Part shown: piece after piece, positions 6,057 to 13,396 of the stretch | How the letters are laid out: each line of letters starts with the position of its first letter | Position numbering within the stretch: position 1 is the stretch's first letter | Assembly (NCBI RefSeq): GCF_002811985.1 | Contig: NZ_NPDU01000095.1 | Coordinates: 1-14,448 of the forward strand | Reading direction: 5' to 3' | DNA: 14,448 bases | Origin: Leptospira adleri | GTDB lineage: Bacteria > Spirochaetota > Leptospiria > Leptospirales > Leptospiraceae | The notes under the pieces: generated by a model | Database searches by the model: none | What the model was told of the DNA's origin: nothing | Seen by the model: only the letters and a program-made list of their open reading frames with translations | Made by a program: the position numbers and the translations under genes

Positions 6057-6927
6057 TGACGCCGTAAAAGTAAGAACCCATTAGAGTTTTGATCGTTGCG
6101 GTCGCATCCAATACGTAGTGGTAGTGATAGGTAGGAGTCGAAAAATGAGTCGTAACCGCGGTATGTCCATGCAAAGAATCTAATGTAGGAGTGAAATCAT
6201 CCCCCGTTGCGGCCGTTCCATTATCGCATTTTTCACCGTAAATCGCATAACCGTCCAAAATGATTCCGATCAAATTCGCGTCGTTATTGCTTACTTTTGT
6301 AACCGCCGCGTGGTGATGATAAACGCCTTGGTTTTGAGGGTGACCGCCGAAGTTGTCAAAGGTCAGCGCTTCGACCGAAAGATTATCGGGAGGAGCCGCG
6401 GCGTTGTTGAAAATCGCAAGACCGTTTACCGTGATACCGATGGCAACGAGTCCGCCCTGAGTACTCACGGTTCCCGTTCCTTTCGCAGGCGTGGAAGGAA
6501 TCGCATAAACCAATTTCTGAGCGGAAATGGAATTGGTCCCCGCAGGAGTATTGCCGCCGGGAAGAGCTTCGAACAAAGGAGAACTGGAACCGTAGTAGTA
6601 ACTTTTTGTGTTCGGAACGTTCTGGGATTTGAAGACGTAGGAATTTCCGGAAACGTAAGCCGTAGAACATTTAAAATTGTTTTTGATCCAGGATGGGAGC
6701 GCCGAGTCCATACATGTCGTCACGCCGGTAACACAACCGGAAGAAGAATCGATCGTAGCCGTTGCTTTGGAAACACCGGTTCCGGTGGTCGCCAGTGTGC
6801 CGTTGCAAAAACCGGTGCTCGCGATGATTCCCAAAGTTGCGATCGTGAGATCGTCGTTTTTTTCGTCCTTCTTACAAAGTAAAAAAGAAAGACTTAACAT
6901 AAGTATCAGAATCGTTTTTTGAATCAT
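6037..6927 (-). CDS. YHYH-domain predicted lipoprotein, putative extracytoplasmic metal-binding protein
   Basis: This 296-residue protein has a signal peptide with a lipobox-like SFLLC (C18). The mature N-terminus carries several cysteines (C41, C65, C72, C87). The C-terminal half matches the YHYH family: GGHPQNQGVYHHH (194-206), ILDGYAIYGEKC (223-234), LHGHT (252-256) and the naming motif YHYHY (267-271). The clustered histidines look like metal ligands; no biochemical function is established. The ATG at 6927 is chosen because GGGG stands five bases upstream; a TTG at 6945 would add six residues before an otherwise complete signal peptide. It leads a unit with the YwqK/MORN-like and Sco1-like lipoproteins, which points to copper. 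The Gly/Thr/Ser-rich composition is usual for exported proteins. Confidence 0.85.
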   Translation of the reverse strand: MIQKTILILMLSLSFLLCKKDEKNDDLTIATLGIIASTGFCNGTLATTGTGVSKATATIDSSSGCVTGVTTCMDSALPSWIKNNFKCSTAYVSGNSYVFKSQNVPNTKSYYYGSSSPLFEALPGGNTPAGTNSISAQKLVYAIPSTPAKGTGTVSTQGGLVAIGITVNGLAIFNNAAAPPDNLSVEALTFDNFGGHPQNQGVYHHHAAVTKVSNNDANLIGIILDGYAIYGEKCDNGTAATGDDFTPTLDSLHGHTAVTTHFSTPTYHYHYVLDATATIKTLMGSYFYGVIGSVSN

Positions 6928-6932
6928 TTTTT

Positions 6933-6936
6933 CCCC
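6933..6936 (-). promoter_or_regulatory. Ribosome-binding site that fixes the YHYH gene start
   Basis: GGGG within an A-rich leader on the minus strand, five bases before the ATG at 6927; it supports this start over the TTG at 6945, for which it lies inside the coding region. Confidence 0.6.
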
Positions 6937-6939
6937 TTT

Positions 6940-6957
6940 TCTCAAGGCGCCTTGAGA
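6940..6957. promoter_or_regulatory. 18-bp perfect palindrome upstream of the YHYH gene (candidate operator or leader hairpin)
   Basis: TCTCAAGG/CGCCTTGAGA is self-complementary over 18 bases with no central gap, GGCGCC at the middle. It ends three bases from the ribosome-binding site of the YHYH gene and would lie in its leader, downstream of a TATACT candidate -10 box. Lack of a following T-run in the minus direction argues against a terminator for the upstream AraC gene. A dimeric repressor site is the simplest reading. Confidence 0.55.
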
Positions 6958-6978
6958 CGCATGAATTTATGGCACTTG

Positions 6979-6984
6979 AGTATA
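6979..6984 (-). promoter_or_regulatory. Candidate -10 box of the YHYH-MORN-Sco1 unit
   Basis: TATACT on the minus strand, about 52 bases upstream of the YHYH ATG. No good -35 box is seen at 16-18 bases, as expected if an activator is needed. A small inverted repeat, GACGA and TCGTC around AAA (6993-7005), overlaps the -35 zone and could be a binding site. Confidence 0.3.
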
Positions 6985-7020
6985 AGGCAGTGGACGAAAA
7001 TCGTCGACCGAACAAATCGG

Positions 7021-8157
7021 CTAAGACTCTTTTTTTTGTTTTTTTTCCGAGATATAAAGGGAAGGAGTCGTTCCCATGATTCTTTTAAAAGACTGATTGA
7101 ACGTGGACTTGGAATTAAAACCCGCTTCGAAAGCCAAATGCAGAACTCCGTTTTTTTCATCCGAAGAAGAATTCAAAAGCCGAATGAATTCCAGAACTCT
7201 GTATTCGTTCACGAAATTGTAGAAATTCGTTTCCAAAACCTCGCTCAGCGCCTGCGTGATGTGAGCGCGCGGTACGTTCAATTCTTCAGCCAACTGATCC
7301 AAGGAGAATTCTCCGTTTCGATACGGTTTTTTCCGGTCCATCAGTTCTTTTATCAAGGTCGTGTATTCTTTTAATTTTTCGAATTCCAAACCTGATCGTT
7401 CGTACTTCTTTTTTTTAACGAGCGGATAAGAATCGTTCTGCCCAAGAAGCCACGCCGAATGAATCATACTCTGACGAACTCCGAAAAGAGAAAACAGGAT
7501 CGTAAAGATAAGAATATCGTATCCTCGAATCGGCGGTAGAATCGTTTCGAAAGAAGAATCGGAAATTCCGTTCCAAATAAAAGATACGCTCCGATAAACC
7601 AAAATCAGAAACACGAGAACGATCAAAAATTTCAACCAACCGAACCGTAAGGATTCGATCGCGGGATTCACAGGTTCCTTCTCCGTTTTGCGGATCTTAT
7701 AATAACTAAAGACGGAATAGAAAGACAAAGAAACAAAGGTGAACCGTTTTAAGACCCAGCCTTCCGGACCGAAAAAAAGATCGGACAACCAGCGCGATTC
7801 TTCCGAAATTCTAAAACCAAAAAATAAAAACACAAAAACGAGATACGGAAGAAGATGAAACCAATCCTTCTTTTTTACTCCGACCCCGATGAGATCTTTC
7901 AGATAAAGATAGAATAACGGACCCAGAAGAAGTTGCGGAATGTGAAAAAAATCAAAATACGATCTTCCGAAAATTCTTCCCAAGATATGAGCAAAGTGAA
8001 GACAACTCAAAGCTAACAGAAAAAAGACGAACCATCGATCGAAGGAAAAACGATGTCTTTTAAACCAAAGGACGAAGATCGCGAAAACGGTGATCGTCAA
8101 CGAAACCGGAGGAATCGGAAAACCGGGCGGCGGATGTGGCGGACCAACAGACGGCAT
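7021..8157 (-). CDS. AraC-family transcriptional regulator with a multi-pass membrane N-terminus
   Basis: The 378 residues split into a membrane part and a DNA-binding part. Residues about 18-230 contain about seven hydrophobic segments (for example LTITVFAIFVLW, FVFFLLALSCLHFA, LPYLVFVFLFFGF, FLIVLVFLILVYR). Residues about 280-375 form the double helix-turn-helix of AraC proteins: FSLDQLAEELNVPRAHITQAL, then VLHLAFEAGFNSKSTFNQSFKR with the usual ending GTTPSLY. It probably senses something in or across the inner membrane and acts on DNA while tethered. The start has a weak site, and the first 17 residues are unusually proline-rich. It diverges from the ABC exporter genes (135-base gap) and stands upstream of the YHYH unit on the same strand, so either may be its target; targets are inferred. 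Confidence 0.88.
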   Translation of the reverse strand: MPSVGPPHPPPGFPIPPVSLTITVFAIFVLWFKRHRFSFDRWFVFFLLALSCLHFAHILGRIFGRSYFDFFHIPQLLLGPLFYLYLKDLIGVGVKKKDWFHLLPYLVFVFLFFGFRISEESRWLSDLFFGPEGWVLKRFTFVSLSFYSVFSYYKIRKTEKEPVNPAIESLRFGWLKFLIVLVFLILVYRSVSFIWNGISDSSFETILPPIRGYDILIFTILFSLFGVRQSMIHSAWLLGQNDSYPLVKKKKYERSGLEFEKLKEYTTLIKELMDRKKPYRNGEFSLDQLAEELNVPRAHITQALSEVLETNFYNFVNEYRVLEFIRLLNSSSDEKNGVLHLAFEAGFNSKSTFNQSFKRIMGTTPSLYISEKKQKKES

Positions 8158-8292
8158 AAAGTGAAACTATTTCCTTTTGAAAAGATGGAAGCTGATAACG
8201 GAGACGATAAAAATTCGATGATGTAAATCAAGCCGTAAGAAAATTATTTTTCTTTTCTCAAGCCCCGAAAAACGACAGAATGACTCACCGCA
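8158..8292. promoter_or_regulatory. Shared promoter region between the divergent AraC-type gene and the ABC exporter operon
   Basis: Only 135 bases separate the two divergent starts, so both promoters and any operator must lie here. The region is A/T-rich, with a TTATTTTTCTTTT run near 8244-8257. I could not identify convincing -35/-10 pairs or a clear AraC-type direct repeat. Neither start has a strong ribosome-binding site. Confidence 0.4.
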
Positions 8293-9021
8293 ATGTCCCA
8301 AAAGAATCAGAAAAAAACAGAGCTCGTATTCGAAGCTAAAAAAATCGGAAAGATCTACAAGATGGGAGAGATCGAAGTTCCCGCTCTTCACGGCGTGGAC
8401 TTAGAACTTCGTTCCGGAGAATTTGTGGTTCTTTTAGGACCCTCCGGTTCGGGCAAATCCACTTTGCTGAATATTTTAGGAGGCCTTGACACGCCCACCT
8501 CGGGAGAAGTTCGATTTCAAGATCACGATTTGTTTTCCACTGACGACGAAAGTCTTACGCTCTATAGAAGGGATCACGTGGGATTCGTATTCCAATTTTA
8601 TAATCTAATTCCGAGTCTTACCGCGTTGGAAAACGTATCCTTGGTCACCGAACTCAGTTCCCATCCTATGACCTCCGAAGAGGCGCTTGAACTCGTGGGC
8701 CTTCTCGAAAGAAAGGATCATTTCCCCGCGCAGATGTCCGGAGGAGAACAGCAGAGGGTCGCGATCGCAAGGGCGATCGCCAAAAGACCGGACGTACTTC
8801 TCTGCGACGAACCGACCGGAGCTCTCGACTTCAAAACGGGAAGGGTCGTTCTGGACGCGATTTCAAAAGTAAATTTAGAATTGGGAACGACGACGGTAGT
8901 AATCACGCATAACGCGACGATCGCGCAGATGGCGGACCGGATCGTGGAAATGAGGGACGGAACCATCGTTTCCAATAAAAAGAATTCCCGAAAAAAAACT
9001 ACGGAAGAATTGAACTGGTGA
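8293..9021 (+). CDS. ABC transporter ATP-binding protein, LolD/MacB-type
   Basis: This 242-residue cytoplasmic ATPase has every motif of the family: Walker [10 protein letters not shown] (about 50-58), the Q-loop in [18 protein letters not shown], signature [13 protein letters not shown], Walker [13 protein letters not shown] with the catalytic glutamate, and the switch histidine in VVITHN. The [14 protein letters not shown] stretch and TGALD are typical of the group that works with FtsX-type permeases (LolD, MacB, FtsE), which move lipoproteins, lipids, peptides or drugs by mechanotransmission. The final TGA overlaps the GTG of the permease by four bases (GTGA), so translation is coupled. 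The start is preceded by no strong ribosome-binding site. Substrate unknown. Confidence 0.95.
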   Translation: MSQKNQKKTELVFEAKKIGKIYKMGEIEVPALHGVDLELRSGEFVVLLGPSGSGKSTLLNILGGLDTPTSGEVRFQDHDLFSTDDESLTLYRRDHVGFVFQFYNLIPSLTALENVSLVTELSSHPMTSEEALELVGLLERKDHFPAQMSGGEQQRVAIARAIAKRPDVLLCDEPTGALDFKTGRVVLDAISKVNLELGTTTVVITHNATIAQMADRIVEMRDGTIVSNKKNSRKKTTEELNW

Positions 9022-11357
9022 AAACTCTCGATCTAAAAGTTTTTCGAGAAATGAAATCCCTCAAAGCGCAGGGAATCACGATCGCTCTGGTGGTCGCGGC
9101 GGGAGTCGGGGTTTTTGTGGCTTCGAGGAGCGCCTACGATTCCCTTTTTTCGGCGCGCGAAAAGTTCTATTCTTCCGCTTACTTCGCGCAGGGGTTCGTT
9201 TCCCTAAAAAGGGCGCCGGAATCCGTTCTTCAAAATCTCGTCGACGTTCCGGGAGTGGGAACGATCCGTTCCAGAATCGTACAGGAAGCTGTATTAGATA
9301 TTCCGAATGAAACCCTTCCTACGTCGGGAAGATTCGTTTCCTTATCTCAGGGAATCAACGTTCCTCATCTTCGTTCCGGGAGATTTCCCAAAGGCGACAA
9401 CGAAGTTTTGTTAAGCGAAGCCTTCGCTTTCGCAAATAAGTTAATCCCCGGAAATCGGATCGTAGGAATTTTGCAGGGAGAGAAAAAAATTCTTACCGTA
9501 AGCGGAATCGCACTCTCTCCCGAATACGTTTATATCTTTCGCGGAACCAATCCTCTTCCGGACGATAAACATTTCGGAATTCTCTGGATGGATCGTAAGG
9601 GAATGGAGAACGCCTTCGGAATGGTGGGCGCGTTCAACGACGCGGTTTTTACGTTCGCGCCCGAAGCGCAGAGGACGTCCGTGCTCAAAAGGATCGACGA
9701 GATTTTGGAACCATACGGAGGATACGGCGCCTATGATCGGGACAAACTTCCGTCCCATTCTTTTCTCCGAGACGAATTCAAACAGCTCAAAACGATGGCC
9801 TACTCTCTGCCGATGATTTTTCTAGGAGTCGCGGCTTTCCTGCTCCATATCGTCTCGACGAGAATCATCTCGAAGGAAAGGGAACAGATCGCGACCTTAA
9901 AAGCATTAGGATATTCGAATATAGAAATCGCTCTTCATTATCTTAAGATCATTTCGGTGATCAGCGGACTCGGTTCCTTTTTAGGGGTATTGGTGGGAAT
10001 CTGGCTCGGCGACGCGATGAGAAATCTTTATTCGGAGTATTATCGATTTCCGCATCTCGTTTATATCTTCCATCCTTCCTTGGGGTTATTCGGAATTTTG
10101 ATCGGAATCCTTGCCGGCGCGTTAGGAACCACTTATTCCATCTTCAGAGTTCTCAAATTGGATCCGGCGCAGGCGATGCGTCCTCCGGTTCCTATGAGTT
10201 TTCAAAAAAACTGGATCGAAACTTATACGAAGACGTTATCGACACAAACTCGGATGATTTTGAGGAACCTCACGAGAAGACCGGCGAGGACCCTGATTGC
10301 GATACTCGGGATTTCGACGTCCGTGATGATTATGGTCTTAGGAATGTTCTCGCGGGACGCGGTGAATGCGATGATCGAAATTCAGTTCGATCTTCTCCAG
10401 AGGGAATCCATAACGGTTTCCTTTTTAGGACCGGTTTCCAAAACCGCGGTCGACGATCTTCAAAAGGACCCCGCGGTTCTATCGGCGGAAGGTTATAGGA
10501 TGATTCCGATTCGGATTCGTGTAGGACATCTTTCCAAAGAGATGGCTTTGCAGGGGATTCCGGATAACGCGGAACTGAGAAGGCTTGTAGGAAAGAAAAG
10601 AAATATTCTCACGCCTCCGAGTTCCGGAGTTTTTTTGAATTCCGGAGTCGCCGAAAAAATGAAGATCAAAACCGGTTCTCAGATTCAAATGGAAATTCTG
10701 GAAGGGAACCGAAAAAAAATCGCGGTCCGAGTCGACGGGTTGGTCGAAGAACTTTTAGGCCAAGGGGCCTATATGGATCTCAACTCCGTCAATCAACTGT
10801 TAGGCGAAGGGGAAAGCGTCAATCTCATCGCGTTACGAACCGACGCAAAAGAAGAATCCGCCTTATTGTCCAGACTGAAAGACGTTCCGAAAATTTCGGG
10901 GGTTTCCACGCGAGCCGGAAGCCTCAAGGTGTTCACGGACACGATGTCGCGAAGCACTCTCGCGACCACCGTCATTCTCTTTATATTCGCGTCGGTAATT
11001 TCAGTCGGCGTCGTCTACAACACGGCGATGATTTCCTTATCCGAAAGAATTTTCGAACTCGGAAGTTTGAGGATACTCGGATTTACGAGAAAGGAAGTTT
11101 TTAGGATATTAGCCGGAGAATTAGGAGTCGAAATCATCGCTTCTCTTCCGATCGGCTGCGTGTTGGGATATTCTTTCGCTTATCTTTTGATGACCACGGT
11201 TGAGACGGAAGGATTCAAAATTCCTCTGATCATTTCGTATCGAACCTATGTCGTAGCGATCCTGATGACGTTGGGAACCTCCGTACTGAGTTATTTTATT
11301 CTATATTCAAAAATCAAAACGATGGATCTTTTATCGATCCTAAAAATAAGGGAATAG
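9018..11357 (+). CDS. ABC transporter permease with two MacB-PCD/FtsX modules
   Basis: The 779-residue inner-membrane protein contains a duplicated FtsX layout. The first half has a membrane segment (about 18-36), an extracytoplasmic domain (about 40-260) and three membrane segments (about 263-390), including the family stretch [17 protein letters not shown]. The second half repeats this: membrane segment about 423-445, extracytoplasmic domain, and three segments about 655-775 around [19 protein letters not shown]. Such double-FtsX permeases work with one LolD-type ATPase and can function without a second permease. GTG is the start, overlapping the ATPase gene by four bases. The adaptor gene starts two bases after the stop. 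The three form one exporter operon; cargo could be a lipid, a lipoprotein or an amphiphilic drug. Confidence 0.93.
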   Translation: MKTLDLKVFREMKSLKAQGITIALVVAAGVGVFVASRSAYDSLFSAREKFYSSAYFAQGFVSLKRAPESVLQNLVDVPGVGTIRSRIVQEAVLDIPNETLPTSGRFVSLSQGINVPHLRSGRFPKGDNEVLLSEAFAFANKLIPGNRIVGILQGEKKILTVSGIALSPEYVYIFRGTNPLPDDKHFGILWMDRKGMENAFGMVGAFNDAVFTFAPEAQRTSVLKRIDEILEPYGGYGAYDRDKLPSHSFLRDEFKQLKTMAYSLPMIFLGVAAFLLHIVSTRIISKEREQIATLKALGYSNIEIALHYLKIISVISGLGSFLGVLVGIWLGDAMRNLYSEYYRFPHLVYIFHPSLGLFGILIGILAGALGTTYSIFRVLKLDPAQAMRPPVPMSFQKNWIETYTKTLSTQTRMILRNLTRRPARTLIAILGISTSVMIMVLGMFSRDAVNAMIEIQFDLLQRESITVSFLGPVSKTAVDDLQKDPAVLSAEGYRMIPIRIRVGHLSKEMALQGIPDNAELRRLVGKKRNILTPPSSGVFLNSGVAEKMKIKTGSQIQMEILEGNRKKIAVRVDGLVEELLGQGAYMDLNSVNQLLGEGESVNLIALRTDAKEESALLSRLKDVPKISGVSTRAGSLKVFTDTMSRSTLATTVILFIFASVISVGVVYNTAMISLSERIFELGSLRILGFTRKEVFRILAGELGVEIIASLPIGCVLGYSFAYLLMTTVETEGFKIPLIISYRTYVVAILMTLGTSVLSYFILYSKIKTMDLLSILKIRE

Positions 11358-11359
11358 TT

Positions 11360-12232
11360 ATGAATTTAAAAGAAGACTGGAAGCCGATCGTTTCGAATCA
11401 AAAATTCAGAATCGGAGTAGGCATTGGAATTCTCGTTTTATTCTTATGGTTTTTATTAAAACCGAAACCGGTCGTTTCGGAGACCGCGAAGGTGATCAGA
11501 GGCACGTATCAGCAAATCGTCGAAGAGGAAGGAACCACAAGGGTTCGGGAAAAGTTTACGATCTATTCGCCCGTAAGCGGAATTCTAAAAAGAATCCATA
11601 AACACGCGGGCGAATCCGTCGACAAAGGTGAAATCCTCGCGATCGTAAAATGGGACTTTGACCGACCGGTAAATTCGCCTATCGCCGGTAAGGTGCTGAA
11701 GGTAATTCGAGAAAGCGAGGGTCCGATCGAAATGGGGGCCCCTCTTTTGGAGGTGGGAAACACCGACCGTATGGAAATCGCCGCGGAAGTTCTGACACAA
11801 GAAGCGGTTCATCTTCATCCGGGAAATCCCGTCGAGATCGAGGGCTGGGGAGGCGGAAAGTTGGAAGGAACATTACGATTGGTGGAACCAGCCGCGTTTA
11901 CAAAAATTTCCTCCTTGGGCGTGGAAGAACAAAGAGTCAGAGCGATCGTGGACTTCACTCCCCCGTCGGAAATGGGCGAAGGGTTTCAAGTCCGTTGCAA
12001 AATAATAAGCGACAAAAAAGAAAATCAAATCATAGCTCCCACCGCCGCATTGTTTCGAGAAGGAGAAGATTGGTTTGTCTTCCAGGTTTTGAAAAACAAG
12101 GCAAAAAAAACCAAGGTAAAGATGGAAGCCAGAAGCGGAGAAAGCGCATTGATAACGGACGGCTTGAAAGAAGGAGACGAAGTGATTCTTTATCCCGGAG
12201 AAGGCATTCAAGAAGGATCGAAGATCCGATAA
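11360..12232 (+). CDS. Periplasmic adaptor (HlyD/MacA-like membrane fusion protein) without a helical hairpin
   Basis: This 290-residue protein links an inner-membrane exporter to the periplasm. It has one N-terminal membrane anchor (about 17-33), the two lipoyl half-motifs (69-96 and 104-132), a beta-barrel part (about 134-215, with NPVEIEG) and a membrane-proximal part ending in LKEGDEVILYPGEGIQEGSKI. Between the lipoyl halves stand only seven residues (97-103), whereas MacA, AcrA and HlyD insert a long alpha-helical hairpin there to reach TolC. It is thus shorter than the usual 350-400 residues, but the reading frame is intact and the motifs join cleanly. AGGG lies just upstream of the ATG. 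It is the third gene of the exporter operon; no TolC gene is in the window. Confidence 0.9.
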   Translation: MNLKEDWKPIVSNQKFRIGVGIGILVLFLWFLLKPKPVVSETAKVIRGTYQQIVEEEGTTRVREKFTIYSPVSGILKRIHKHAGESVDKGEILAIVKWDFDRPVNSPIAGKVLKVIRESEGPIEMGAPLLEVGNTDRMEIAAEVLTQEAVHLHPGNPVEIEGWGGGKLEGTLRLVEPAAFTKISSLGVEEQRVRAIVDFTPPSEMGEGFQVRCKIISDKKENQIIAPTAALFREGEDWFVFQVLKNKAKKTKVKMEARSGESALITDGLKEGDEVILYPGEGIQEGSKIR

Positions 12233-12251
12233 AACGAACCGGTCGCGAAAA

Positions 12252-12285
12252 GTTTAGTATATTATTATTTACCAATATACTAAAC
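12252..12285. promoter_or_regulatory. Perfect 12-bp inverted repeat between convergent genes (minus-strand terminator or binding site)
   Basis: Arms GTTTAGTATATT and AATATACTAAAC are perfectly complementary, with a 10-base spacer. It lies 20 bases after the adaptor stop and about 45 bases after the end of the ferredoxin-like gene. On the minus strand it is followed by CTTTTCG, so it could end that gene's transcript, but the AT-rich stem makes a weak terminator and there is no T-run in the plus direction. The long exact symmetry also suits a dimeric regulator site. Confidence 0.5.
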
Positions 12286-12329
12286 GAAATGACCGAGAGA
12301 TAAATAAAACAAATACGGATTTTAAACGT

Positions 12330-12701
12330 TCAAAAGTCCGTTTCGTTTTTCGAGATCCCGAAAAAATTCAGAATCTGTCTTGCCGTCGTTTTAGGGGGTA
12401 CGATTGCGATCCTTTCGCCCGTTTGTGAAGAAAACGTATTTGCAACGGCGATCTTATTTTTTTCGCAAACGTTCAGACAAGACACTTCGAGAATCCGTAT
12501 TCCGTCGATTTTTTCGGATCGAATCTGAAACTTCAGCTCGTTCTTGATTCTGCTCTTGCCTAAAAAACTTTCTCCCGGAATTTTTGCCGCGCACTGAGAA
12601 CAGACTAGGATCGCGCCTTCCCAACCTCCGTCCGCCGTTTCGATTCCCTCAGGAAATTTTTCCCGTTTTAAGGATCCGAATCGATTCAAAAAATCTAACA
12701 T
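12330..12701 (-). CDS. Four-cysteine ferredoxin-like ([2Fe-2S] type) small protein
   Basis: A 123-residue predicted cytoplasmic protein with two cysteine pairs, CSQC (C34, C37) and CLNVC (C75, C79). The second sits in VSCLNVCEKNKIAV, close to the CxxxC-x-K/G pattern of thioredoxin-fold [2Fe-2S] ferredoxin-like or metal-binding domains. The first has a tighter spacing than the classic thioredoxin-like ferredoxins. It probably binds an iron-sulphur cluster or zinc; no catalytic domain is seen. The start at 12701 is set by AGGAGGA five bases upstream; a longer frame to 12842 would add 47 residues that run back into the dispersed repeat and lack a site. It is monocistronic and converges on the exporter operon. 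Exact family is uncertain. Confidence 0.7.
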   Translation of the reverse strand: MLDFLNRFGSLKREKFPEGIETADGGWEGAILVCSQCAAKIPGESFLGKSRIKNELKFQIRSEKIDGIRILEVSCLNVCEKNKIAVANTFSSQTGERIAIVPPKTTARQILNFFGISKNETDF

Positions 12702-12705
12702 AAAA

Positions 12706-12712
12706 TCCTCCT
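12706..12712 (-). promoter_or_regulatory. Ribosome-binding site that fixes the start of the ferredoxin-like gene
   Basis: AGGAGGA on the minus strand, four to five bases before the ATG at 12701; the strongest such site in the window. Confidence 0.85.
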
Positions 12713-12793
12713 GAAAGAGAAAGACGGAAAACAGATTCAATCCCTGGATTTTTTTAGATCGGAAAATCAAGAATTTAAAGAATACGTTTTTAC

Positions 12794-12850
12794 TTGTTCC
12801 GACAAAGCGTTTGCCGTAAAAAAGATTGGACTCGGACTTCAAGTCCGTTT
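12794..12850. repeat. Dispersed intergenic repeat, copy 2
   Basis: Begins with the same TTGTTCCGACAAAGC as copy 1 (993) and ends with CGGACTT, C, AAGTCCG followed by TTT. The total length is within about one base of copy 1; the middle has diverged and the hairpin arms are shorter (seven bases against eleven). It lies about 90-150 bases upstream of the ferredoxin-like gene start, in the same orientation relative to the gene as copy 1. Confidence 0.65.
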
Positions 12851-13050
12851 TCTTGCAAAATCGGAGTGATATCTTTCAAAAATATGTTCGCCGAAAAGCA
12901 AAGAACTCTCGTGCAATTTTAGCGTTAGAAGAATAAAACCCGAAGACAAACGGAAAAACACATTCTTAAAATTGAATCCATCAATTCCGATTCGAGAAAG
13001 AATATAAATTTCAAAAGCTCTTTTGTGTCATCGGGGATCGAAAGCGGATG

Positions 13051-13088
13051 ATTTCCTTTCGAAAAAGGAAATGCCGGAAAGATCCGGC
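13051..13088 (-). terminator. Two adjacent hairpins ending the sigma-factor unit
   Basis: Reading the minus strand, GCCGGA/TCCGGC with a four-base loop (13073-13088) comes first and is followed by ATTTCCTTTTTC. That tract itself forms a second perfect stem of nine-base arms around a four-base loop (13051-13072). A GC stem leading into a T-rich stretch about 40 bases after the last stop codon fits an intrinsic terminator for the 14367-13127 unit. Confidence 0.65.
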
Positions 13089-13126
13089 TTAGAGGAAAAA
13101 GGCGAAAACGAGAAGAAGTTTTCCGC

Positions 13127-13396
13127 TCAGCGATTGAAAGCCTCTTCCAATTCTTCAAAAACTCCGATGCTCAACAGGTCTTGATCCCGAGAATCCAAAA
13201 AGGAATCCTGAATCCAAACCCCCAGGTAAGTGCTCAAACCTAAAAAGAGAGCAAACGAAGCGCCGACGATTCTTTTGTTTCTGGTTTCTCTTTTGTCCCT
13301 TCGAACCACGTTAGACGAAATTTGCTTCACCCAATCTTGATTCTGCTTTCTTTTTAAAATCTCTCCCTTCATAGGAGAGGGATTATGATTATTCAT
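13127..13396 (-). CDS. Small single-pass membrane protein, putative anti-sigma factor (CnrY-like by position and layout)
   Basis: An 89-residue protein with a basic cytoplasmic N-terminal part (1-42), one membrane segment (about 43-62, IVGASFALFLGLSTYLGVWI) and a short acidic tail outside (63-89). The basic-inside rule supports this orientation. I see no match to known anti-sigma domains, and none is expected at this length: CnrY-type anti-sigma factors are of similar size and also hold their sigma factor with a short N-terminal stretch below a single membrane helix. AAAGGAG stands seven bases before the ATG. The start overlaps the end of the sigma gene by eight bases, giving coupled synthesis, as is usual for sigma/anti-sigma pairs. 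The role is inferred from layout and context. Confidence 0.75.
   Translation of the reverse strand: MNNHNPSPMKGEILKRKQNQDWVKQISSNVVRRDKRETRNKRIVGASFALFLGLSTYLGVWIQDSFLDSRDQDLLSIGVFEELEEAFNR

Larger units (their letters stand above)
12702..13126. other. Intergenic region of about 425 bases
   Basis: From left to right it holds the leader of the ferredoxin-like gene, the second dispersed repeat (12794-12850), an A/T-rich stretch without recognisable signals (about 12860-13045), and the two adjacent hairpins that end the sigma-factor unit (13051-13088). A 77-codon minus-strand frame at 12925-13158 runs through these hairpins and into the neighbouring gene and is not believed. Confidence 0.55.

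Noticed and set aside
12702..12842. N-terminal extension of the ferredoxin-like protein by 47 residues
   Set aside because: The strong AGGAGGA site five bases before the ATG at 12701 fixes the start; the extension is untypical sequence that reaches back into the dispersed repeat at 12794-12850.
12925..13158. A 77-codon minus-strand frame after the anti-sigma candidate
   Set aside because: It passes through the two terminator hairpins, overlaps the 3' end of the neighbouring gene in another frame, and has no ribosome-binding site.
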